This document shows positions 50,967 to 58,372 of a stretch of 64,000 nt of DNA, piece by piece. The stretch is taken from NCBI GenBank assembly GCA_964407695.1, contig CAYOWQ010000001.1, forward strand, positions 62,001-126,000, written 5' to 3'. This DNA comes from CAYOWQ01 sp964407695 (GTDB lineage: Bacteria > Planctomycetota > Phycisphaerae > Phycisphaerales > SM1A02). The notes beneath the pieces are model-generated. The model was not told the origin of the DNA, made no database searches, and was given only the letters and a program-made list of their open reading frames with translations. The translations under genes were made by a program, and so were the position numbers. How positions within the stretch are numbered: position 1 is the first letter of the stretch; each line of letters begins with the position of its first letter.

Positions 50967-53360
50967 TCAGTTGCAGGGACCCCACGCGGCGAGCAGGGCG
51001 CCAAGGTCGGCCCCGTCAACAATGCCGTTGCCGTCGAAATCGGCGCCGGCGTCGTTGGTGCCCCACGCGGCGAGCAACGAGCCGAGATCGGCTCCGTCAA
51101 CCGAACCTGAGCCATCCACATCACCCACGCATGCGGCCGCGCCGCAGTCGTAGTTGTCGACCTCGAAGTTATCGATGCCGGCCTCGGTGATGGAGTTGTT
51201 GGGCAGGTCCTGAACCTTGAAGCGAACCTTCATGTTGGCCGTGGTCGGCAGGATGTCGCCGGCCACGAGCGAGAAGTTCTTCCACAGGCTGTTCGTGCCC
51301 GCAATGGACAGCGCCGGGGTCCACGTGGCGCCGCCGTCATTCGAGAGCTCGATATCGAGCTGATCGCCTTCCGGCGTGCCCTGATCCTCGCAGAAGAACC
51401 ACGCGGCGAACGTGATGATGCCGTCGGTTCCTTCGAGGTCGAAGGTCGGAGAGACGAGATAGAACGGGCCGAGGTCGACGTCGTACGCGCTCGCCAGCGT
51501 GCCGGACTTGCCGTTGGCGGTGACAAACGCCTTCACAGCATCGAATGCGCTGGTGGCGTCTGAATTCGGAGCGGCGAACTTGCCGGCGACACTCGTCGGG
51601 ATGGGCTCAGCGATCTCCCACGCGCCCACGCCGGTCTGGCTGGAGGACGTCGACCATTCTGACACATCACCTTCCAACTCATCGCGGAATTGCTGGGTGA
51701 TGCCGTAGGCAGCCACCGTGGTATACGTCTGGGCCGGGGCCGACGGCGGATCTCGGAACGTGGAGTTGTTTGAGAGCTGCGCCGTCAGGTAGTAGCTGAC
51801 CACATCGGTGCAGTTCGCGGCCGGCAACGACGCCTCATAGTCGTGGTTGCCCAATGCGATCATGTCGAGGGTCTGCGTATTCAGGCCGTTGACGGCAACC
51901 GTGAGCTTCACGGAGCTATCAATGACCTGGGCATCACCGATGGTCTCGAGGTGAAGCGTCAGCGGCGTGGCCTCACCGGGGTTGACGAATCCGGGCAGGC
52001 CGTTGGGATAGCTGAACACCAATCCCGCGGGCGGAACGTTCATCCAGATACCGGTGGAGCTGCAACGCCCGACGATTACGTCCTTCCATCCGTCGTTGTT
52101 GATGTCGAAGATGGCGATGTCGTGGGTGCCCTGGAGCATGTTGTTGGGAATGACTGAGCCCTGCTCCTGCATGGTCACAACCGGGGCATTGCCGAGATTG
52201 CGATAGATATGGGCGCGGCGGCCGCAGCCGGGAATATCGACGTCGACGTCGGCGATGATGACATCATTCCAACCGTCGTTGTTGAGATCGCCCGAGGCGG
52301 AGTTGCCGGCGATTCCGTCGTCGCCGCCCGACTGGAACGAATAGGTCTTGCTGATGAACTTGGTCGTGCCGTCGGGGTTGGTGCCGTCGTTCAGGAGGTA
52401 CCGGTCAGACCCGTCGTCGGAAATGATGATGTCGATCTTGCCATCATTATTCAGATCGGTGGTCGACATGTTGTAGTGCGACCCCGAGCTCGGCGTGGTC
52501 TGCTTGTTGAAGAAGCCCTCGTTCGAGATGTTGTTGTACGTCGTCTTGAACGGCCCATTCTCACTCTTGAGCAGGTCGTTGAATCCGTCGTTGTTGACGT
52601 CGACGATGGCGCTGGCCGTGCCGAAGCCTGAACTGGCAAAGCCCGAGCTCATGCGAACCAGCGTCTCATCGGTGAAGAAGCCGTTGCCATCGTTGATGAG
52701 TAGCTTGTCGCCGGCGGAGTTGAAGTAGTCGGAGATATAGATCTCCGGGAATCCGTCGCCGGTCACATCGCCCAGGGAAACGCCGCAGGCATTCGGCGGA
52801 GTCGTCATGGTGCCGACTCGGTTGACCTCGAACCTCAAGCCAAGCCAATTCCCGTTGCCATCGTCACCGAGATTGATGTACACGCGCGGATGGGACTTGG
52901 ACTTCGGCTGGCCCGACGCAAGAGCCACCGCCGTAATCACGTCCGGCCATCCGTCTCCGTTCACATCGCCGACGGCGACGTTTCGATCGTTGGTTGAATC
53001 GTTGAAGCCCTGGCCGCCGTCGTCAGCGGCCGATGCAAACTCGTTGGTTCGATCGACGAAGATGCCGTTGAAGGCAAGGCCTTCCTTCACACCCTCATTC
53101 ATGAAAAGGAAATTGGGCTTGGGAAGGTATTGGGTAAACCCGCCCTTGCGGACCACGACGAGATCGATGTCTCCATCAAGGTCGAGGTCGCCGTAGGCGT
53201 AATCCTTTTCCTCGGGATCAGCGGCGAACTTTCCGTTGGCCGCGATCACTCGAGTCGCAGTTTCATTCTGGAACGTAACCCATCCTTGTCCCAGTGCCGG
53301 CGCAGCCAAGAGGCCGCCGAGCACTGTCAGGCCGAGGCCATGAAGTGTGGACTTCAACAT
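50967..53360 (-). CDS. Secreted FG-GAP protein with paired dockerin-like tail
   Basis: The 797-aa product starts at ATG 53360 with an AAGGAG site. It has a signal peptide (LTVLGGLLAAPALGQGWVTF) and about eight FG-GAP blades (DLDLDGDIDLVVVRK, VGDVNGDGWPDVITA, LGDVTGDGFPEIYIS, and others to about residue 480). A beta-sandwich domain with a laminin-G/CUB look follows. The C-terminus has two dockerin-like repeats (VGDVDGSGSVDGADLGSLLA and NGIVDGADLGALLAAWGPCN). It is paralogous to 58373-60946 through the whole length. Exported; Ca-binding predicted. Confidence 0.88.
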   Translation of the reverse strand: MLKSTLHGLGLTVLGGLLAAPALGQGWVTFQNETATRVIAANGKFAADPEEKDYAYGDLDLDGDIDLVVVRKGGFTQYLPKPNFLFMNEGVKEGLAFNGIFVDRTNEFASAADDGGQGFNDSTNDRNVAVGDVNGDGWPDVITAVALASGQPKSKSHPRVYINLGDDGNGNWLGLRFEVNRVGTMTTPPNACGVSLGDVTGDGFPEIYISDYFNSAGDKLLINDGNGFFTDETLVRMSSGFASSGFGTASAIVDVNNDGFNDLLKSENGPFKTTYNNISNEGFFNKQTTPSSGSHYNMSTTDLNNDGKIDIIISDDGSDRYLLNDGTNPDGTTKFISKTYSFQSGGDDGIAGNSASGDLNNDGWNDVIIADVDVDIPGCGRRAHIYRNLGNAPVVTMQEQGSVIPNNMLQGTHDIAIFDINNDGWKDVIVGRCSSTGIWMNVPPAGLVFSYPNGLPGFVNPGEATPLTLHLETIGDAQVIDSSVKLTVAVNGLNTQTLDMIALGNHDYEASLPAANCTDVVSYYLTAQLSNNSTFRDPPSAPAQTYTTVAAYGITQQFRDELEGDVSEWSTSSSQTGVGAWEIAEPIPTSVAGKFAAPNSDATSAFDAVKAFVTANGKSGTLASAYDVDLGPFYLVSPTFDLEGTDGIITFAAWFFCEDQGTPEGDQLDIELSNDGGATWTPALSIAGTNSLWKNFSLVAGDILPTTANMKVRFKVQDLPNNSITEAGIDNFEVDNYDCGAAACVGDVDGSGSVDGADLGSLLAAWGTNDAGADFDGNGIVDGADLGALLAAWGPCN

Positions 53361-53488
53361 CGTTGTTTCTCCTTGCAGATATGACGTGCGTGGGGAACAC
53401 GCGGGGCAGAGAAATGGCATTGCGGGGGCGCACCGCAACCATCAACCAGTCTCTCCCCTAGGGTTCCAGTCTGTCAAGACGATTTTGC

Positions 53489-55183
53489 CTATTTCCCCGA
53501 ATCATTTGGTTCGCGAATTATTTCACGAATACCGCCGGTGGGCAGCGACACCGCAGATTGCGTGCCTCCGCCAAGCCAATGCACAACCACATCCACGGTA
53601 TCCGCGGGCGAGGCGAGCCCAAAATGTGTCACCGGCGAGCTATTGGATTGAAACGGTCCGCCGCCGTAAACCCATCGCCTCAAAGTAGTTCCGTTCGACG
53701 TGATCTCGATGAAAGAACCGAGGGCGTGGGTGTTTCCGCCCGGCGCCTGGTCTCGGAGCCGGATTTCAATCCAACGATTCCTCGGCGGGTCGGCGTCATT
53801 CCGGAGGACGCGGACCGGGCCGTTCAACTCGCCCACGAGAACGTCGATATCGCCATCGCCATCAAAATCCGCATAGACCGCGGACCGGTCGACGTGAGTT
53901 TGGTTCAGCCATTCGCCGCCCGCGGCGGCGTCGACGTTGTTGAACTTCGCACCATCTCGGGCCATCAGGAGTGGCTTCTGGCGATAGTCGGTGTCCATCG
54001 TGGTCGGCGTGGCCTCGGGGTAGACGTGGCCGTGGAAAACGAGCAGATCCTCGTCGCCGTCCACATCGAAATCCTGAAACGAACAGGCCCAGCCCAGATA
54101 GGTGCGGGAAACCGGTCCGAGGCCATACGGGGCCGTCCGATCGTTGAAGAACTTGCCGTTCTTGTTCAGATGCAGCGTGTCGGTGTCGCTGGAGAAGTTG
54201 GTCGTGAAGACATCGGGGAAGCCATTTCCATCGACATCGCCGATGGCGACGCCCATCGTTGCCTGTGCAGCGCCCTCCATATTGGTCGCAATGCCGGATT
54301 TCTGACCAATGTCGGTCAGGGCCCAGCCGCCGCCGTTATGAAACAGGTTGTTCGGCTGTGAATCGTTCCCGACGAAGATGTCAGCCCAGCCGTCTCGGTC
54401 AAAATCGAGGATGGCGGCATTGAGGCCGTAGCCGGGTTTCACGCTCAGGATTCCCGAATCCTCGCTTCGATTTCGAAAATGACCGTTCCCAAGGTTCTCA
54501 TACACGGCGTCCGCGGCCGGAGCCAGGCCAAATGGCCCGGACATGACTTCGACGCCCTTGAACAGCGTTCTGCCGGGCGGGTTCCTCGGATCAAAATCCA
54601 GGTAATTCACGACAAAAAGATCGAGGTCGCCGTCGTTGTCGAGGTCGCCGAATGCGGCCGACGCAGACCATTTTCTTTCGTCGTCCAGTCCAGCCTTGGT
54701 TGTCGCGTCTTCAAAGCGCCCGCCACCAAGATTTCGCAGCAGGACGTTGGGGCCGAAGCAGCAGACGAACATGTCATCGAGTCCATCACCATCGACATCG
54801 CCGACCGCGCAGCCGAAACTCCATCGGTGGTGATTGATGCCGGAGGCCTGAGTCACATCCCGAAACCTCATCCCGCCGAGGTTTTCATACAGTCGCGCTC
54901 CGGGGCCGTGCTCCGGGTTGTCGAGCGTGGCGCCGTTGGGAACAAACACATCGAGGTCACCATCGTTGTCGAAGTCGATGAGGGCGAGTCCGCCTCCCTT
55001 GACCTCAAGGACCTGGCTTGATGGCGTGGCGCCGCTTGTCAGGGTCATATTGATGCCCGATTCGGCCGTGATGTCGGTGAAATGCATGCGGGCAGCGCCG
55101 GTCGAGTTCGAGTCGTCGGGCGATCCCCACGCCAGGCTCGGGACGGCGATGAGAACTGAAAGCAGAGAGATCGGCGTCGTCAT
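53489..55183 (-). CDS. CRTAC1-type FG-GAP protein with ASPIC/UnbV domain, secreted
   Basis: The 564-aa product has a signal peptide (ISLLSVLIAVPSLAWGSPDD). FG-GAP blades follow (LIDFDNDGDLDVFVPNG, VGDVDGDGLDDMFVC, FGDLDNDGDLDLFVVN, ILDFDRDGWADIFVGN, IGDVDGNGFPDVFTTN, FQDFDVDGDEDLLVF). The ASPIC/UnbV domain (GGPFQSNSSPVTHFGLASPA, then VDVVVHWLGGG) closes it. The start is 1 base after the TPR gene's stop, so the two are coupled. It repeats the pattern of the cytochrome-TPR/CRTAC pair at 46-51 kb. Confidence 0.9.
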   Translation of the reverse strand: MTTPISLLSVLIAVPSLAWGSPDDSNSTGAARMHFTDITAESGINMTLTSGATPSSQVLEVKGGGLALIDFDNDGDLDVFVPNGATLDNPEHGPGARLYENLGGMRFRDVTQASGINHHRWSFGCAVGDVDGDGLDDMFVCCFGPNVLLRNLGGGRFEDATTKAGLDDERKWSASAAFGDLDNDGDLDLFVVNYLDFDPRNPPGRTLFKGVEVMSGPFGLAPAADAVYENLGNGHFRNRSEDSGILSVKPGYGLNAAILDFDRDGWADIFVGNDSQPNNLFHNGGGWALTDIGQKSGIATNMEGAAQATMGVAIGDVDGNGFPDVFTTNFSSDTDTLHLNKNGKFFNDRTAPYGLGPVSRTYLGWACSFQDFDVDGDEDLLVFHGHVYPEATPTTMDTDYRQKPLLMARDGAKFNNVDAAAGGEWLNQTHVDRSAVYADFDGDGDIDVLVGELNGPVRVLRNDADPPRNRWIEIRLRDQAPGGNTHALGSFIEITSNGTTLRRWVYGGGPFQSNSSPVTHFGLASPADTVDVVVHWLGGGTQSAVSLPTGGIREIIREPNDSGK

Positions 55184-55184
55184 C

Positions 55185-56090
55185 TCAGCGACCTTCCTTG
55201 GATTCGGCCGTTCCTGGTTCTTCGTCCGGTTCAACGGAATCCGGCACGCTCGCGGGTTTTTCCGGCTGCGATGCCGCAGGCGCGCCGGCCCCAGTCTGTA
55301 TCTCCGTGACCTGGGGCCTGACTCGTTCCCTCGCGGCGAGGCCTTGGGCGTGGGCCTGGTCGGCGTCGGCATCGCGCTCGCGCTGGCGCAGCACGCGCTC
55401 GAGCATGAACCAAGCGTCATACAGGTCGCCATTCATCGTCGTGGAGATCCGCAGGTGCTCCTCGGCCTTTTCAAGCTGGTCTCGTTGTTCATAGGTCTGT
55501 CCGAGCCTGGCGTGAGCCTTGGCGACATCCGCCTGTCGCCTGGGGTTGTCCTTCTGCAGGCGAATTGCTTCGATGAAGCGCGACTCTGCTTCGTCGAGCT
55601 TGCCTTCGTCGAGGGAGATCACGCCAAGGCCGAAAATCGAATCGCCCTCCTCAGGAACCACCTTGAGATGTTCCTCGAACGCTGATCGAGCCTCCGAAAG
55701 GTTGCCCAGGTAATAGTTGGCCCAGCCGAGGTAATGCCAGGTGTGCCTTCGTTCCTTGAATTCGCCCTTCATCTCGAGTGCGCTCTTGAGCACCTCGCGG
55801 GCTGCGCTGTAGCGCTTTTCTTTTTGCAGGCACACCCCGAGCAGCATGGTGGCCCGCGCGGAATCCGGATGCCGCAGGAGAGTGCCTCGCAGAGAGTTTT
55901 CAGCCAGGACCAGATTCCCACGCAGCAACATCTGCGAAACGATGAAGTCGATCTCGGCGTTCAGCGGGTCGAGTTCGGGCGTAACCACGCTGCGGCGGCC
56001 TCCCCGCTGGGCCTCCGCGGTGGTTGCGAGCAGCACGGCGAGAATGCTAATAAAAACCAAACAAACTGTTCGAGTCATGATCTTGTTCAT
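55185..56090 (-). CDS. Periplasmic TPR-repeat protein
   Basis: The 301-aa product has a signal peptide (MTRTVCLVFISILAVLLATTAEAQ, cut after AEA). TPR repeats follow: HPDSARATMLLGVCLQKEKR, HTWHYLGWANYYLGNLSEAR, EEGDSIFGLGVISLDEGKLD, ADVAKAHARLGQTYEQRDQL, then LYDAWFMLERVLRQRERDAD. The C-terminus is Pro/Glu/Ala-rich and disordered. It is the first gene of a two-gene operon with the secreted CRTAC1-type protein; the TPRs may assemble it. MNKIM at 56090 or MTR at 56078 could start it. Confidence 0.88.
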   Translation of the reverse strand: MNKIMTRTVCLVFISILAVLLATTAEAQRGGRRSVVTPELDPLNAEIDFIVSQMLLRGNLVLAENSLRGTLLRHPDSARATMLLGVCLQKEKRYSAAREVLKSALEMKGEFKERRHTWHYLGWANYYLGNLSEARSAFEEHLKVVPEEGDSIFGLGVISLDEGKLDEAESRFIEAIRLQKDNPRRQADVAKAHARLGQTYEQRDQLEKAEEHLRISTTMNGDLYDAWFMLERVLRQRERDADADQAHAQGLAARERVRPQVTEIQTGAGAPAASQPEKPASVPDSVEPDEEPGTAESKEGR

Positions 56091-56530
56091 GGGTTGGCTA
56101 CTGGTTTGACACCGATCGATTGCCCATGTTTCCATGGAAAGGCTCAAACGGGAGCGTTGCATTGCGGCCGGTGGTCTTTGGGGACTTGGCTGGGTTTGAC
56201 TGTATCAGTCCCGGAGATATTCGGACGCTACTTTCCGGCAGAATTGTGTGGACGGGATGAAGGGGAGCGTTACACTGGTCGTGGACGACTCGTGGAGGGC
56301 GTCGGCTCGATGGAGCGATACTGCCTCATCGGCGACGTCATGTTTCGCAGGATAATCTCCACACTTTTCGGCATTTTCATGAAGCTATCCCAACTGCGCA
56401 CACGAACGGGACGCAGTCGGGTCGAGCGAGCAAGCTTGGGCTCCCCACCCTGTCGTTGCTGGTTGCACCCTCAGGAGGCCCAAAACATTACGAGGACTGA
56501 AGATACTTTTTCAGTACACAGGTGAGACGT
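56091..56530. other. Divergent promoter region, no gene
   Basis: 440 bases lie between the divergent TPR and di-haem genes. They contain the ribosome site AGGTGAG before 56531 and must hold two promoters. No convincing -35/-10 or -24/-12 pair, RNA or coding frame was identified. Confidence 0.6.
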
Positions 56531-58258
56531 ATGTCAGCAATGAAGAAGATGAGGAATAGGTCAAGGTCCAACCACACCAAACGCCACGCTATGACTTTTG
56601 CCGCCGCTGCCTTCTTGGCCGGCGGTTTTTGTTCTCAGACGTTGGCCGGCATCACTCCCGTGCAGCCCAAGGCCGGCGATCCCCTGGTGGGGCTTTCAGC
56701 GGCACAGCTCAATCTCTTTGAATTGGGCAAGGTTCAGTATTCCCGAATCCTGACGGTCGAAGAAGGTCGTGGACCACTGCAGAACAAGTCGGGCTGCGTT
56801 TCGTGCCACGCGAATCCGTTGGGTGGCTGGGGAACGATCGCGGTCACTCGCTTCGGCCTTCTCGACAAGGGCCAGTTCGTTGAATTGCCCGGCGGTTCGC
56901 TGCTTCAGTCGGAAGCCATCGCTCCGGAGTGCGCTGAGTCGATTCCCGAGGGTGCGACCACCAGCCTCAGAGTCACCAACTCATCCATGGCGTTCGGGTT
57001 GATCCAGTCGATCCCCGATGCGGATATCGCCGCCAACGAGGATCCCAATGACCTCGATGCCGACGGCGTCAGCGGACGCGTTCACTGGGTGACTTCTTTC
57101 GAGGATGCCCGCAACCGTCGCAACCAGCAGCCGCTCCATGCCGGCCGCTTCGGCTGGAAGGCACAGCTGGCTTCGGTGCTGAGCTTCTCGGCCGATGCGT
57201 CGCTGAATGAAATGGGTCTGACGAACCGCTTCGTGATGACGGAGAACGCTCCGAACGGAAATGAAGAAATCCTTCTGATCTGCGACACGGTGCCCGATCC
57301 GGAAGACGGACCGGACCGTGATGGCAAGCACTTCATCGACCGCGTGACCGATTTCCAGATCTTCCTTGCTCAGCCGCCGCAGACGCCCAAGAGCGGAATG
57401 ACCGGCGAGCAGATCTTCAACACCATCGGTTGTGCCACCTGCCACATTCCTGAATGGACCACGTCGAGTGCCCGAAGCATTCCCGAAGTCCTTCGCAACA
57501 AGACGATTCGTCCGTATTCGGACTTCCTGCTGCACGACATGGGCCTGCTGGCCGACAATGTTGTGCAGGGCGCTGCGGGCCTGAACGAGACGCGCACGCC
57601 GACGCTCTGGAACCTTCGCACTCGCGACCCGATGCTGCACGACGGCTCGATCGGCGGCGGCACGTTCGCCGAGCGCGTGGATCTGGCGATCCTGGTGCAC
57701 GGCAATCCGTTGAGCGAAGCGTTCAACTCGGTCTCCAACTACGAGAACCTGTCTTCGACCGAGCGTGAGCAGGTCATCGCCTTCCTCGGCTCCCTAGGAA
57801 AGCTTGAGTTCGATCACGAAGACGACTTTGAAATCACGATTTTCGACTACTACGACTTCCGCACCTGCTCGCAGGCCGGCTTCATCTCGCCTGACAGCCC
57901 GTGCGCGATTCACGACATCGATCAGGATGGCGACGTCGACGGAAACGACCTCGATTCGTTCCTCACGGTCTATAACGGACCGATCGAAGACTGCAATAAC
58001 AACGGTGTCATCGACCTCAAGGACATCTTCCTTGGCGTCCTGCCCGATTCCGATGATGACGGTGTGGCCGATCCCGGTGCGTGCCTCGCGGCCTGCCCGG
58101 CCGACCTGACCGGCGATTCCAATGTCGATGGTGCTGACCTCGGCCTCCTCCTGGCCGCGTGGGACACCGCCGATGCAAACGCCGATCTGAACGACGACGG
58201 CAACGTCGATGGCGCTGACCTCGGCCTCCTGCTGGCGGCATGGGGCGCCTGCCAATGA
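56531..58258 (+). CDS. Di-haem oxidoreductase (DHOR/DUF1111) with dockerin-like tail
   Basis: The 575-aa product starts at ATG 56531 after AGGTGAG (an in-frame GTG is 3 codons upstream). A signal (HAMTFAAAAFLAGGFCSQTL) leads to the DHOR domain with two c-haem sites, GCVSCHANPLGGWG and GCATCHIPEW. LRTRDPMLHDGSIGGGTFAE is the conserved C-terminal block. The family is related to di-haem peroxidases. After an EF-hand-like stretch come two dockerin-like repeats (DSNVDGADLGLLLAAWDTAD, DGNVDGADLGLLLAAWGACQ). It is an exported redox enzyme, probably surface-bound. Confidence 0.9.
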   Translation: MSAMKKMRNRSRSNHTKRHAMTFAAAAFLAGGFCSQTLAGITPVQPKAGDPLVGLSAAQLNLFELGKVQYSRILTVEEGRGPLQNKSGCVSCHANPLGGWGTIAVTRFGLLDKGQFVELPGGSLLQSEAIAPECAESIPEGATTSLRVTNSSMAFGLIQSIPDADIAANEDPNDLDADGVSGRVHWVTSFEDARNRRNQQPLHAGRFGWKAQLASVLSFSADASLNEMGLTNRFVMTENAPNGNEEILLICDTVPDPEDGPDRDGKHFIDRVTDFQIFLAQPPQTPKSGMTGEQIFNTIGCATCHIPEWTTSSARSIPEVLRNKTIRPYSDFLLHDMGLLADNVVQGAAGLNETRTPTLWNLRTRDPMLHDGSIGGGTFAERVDLAILVHGNPLSEAFNSVSNYENLSSTEREQVIAFLGSLGKLEFDHEDDFEITIFDYYDFRTCSQAGFISPDSPCAIHDIDQDGDVDGNDLDSFLTVYNGPIEDCNNNGVIDLKDIFLGVLPDSDDDGVADPGACLAACPADLTGDSNVDGADLGLLLAAWDTADANADLNDDGNVDGADLGLLLAAWGACQ

Positions 58259-58269
58259 TCGAACCCGGT

Positions 58270-58303
58270 TCGCCGGCCGGCCGCGTCTGCGACCGGCCGG
58301 CGA
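58270..58303. terminator. GC-rich hairpin between the di-haem and FG-GAP genes
   Basis: TCGCCGGCCGG (58270-58280) pairs with 58293-58303 over 11 bp across a 12-base loop. It starts 11 bases after the di-haem stop. No T-run follows, so it may be an attenuator or mRNA-stabilising structure rather than a full terminator. A GT-rich run follows. Confidence 0.7.
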
Positions 58304-58372
58304 GCCGATTCAACGTGTGTGTGTGACTGTGTGTATCGATTTGAAGTTTGACAACGTAAGAAGGAGTGCTTC

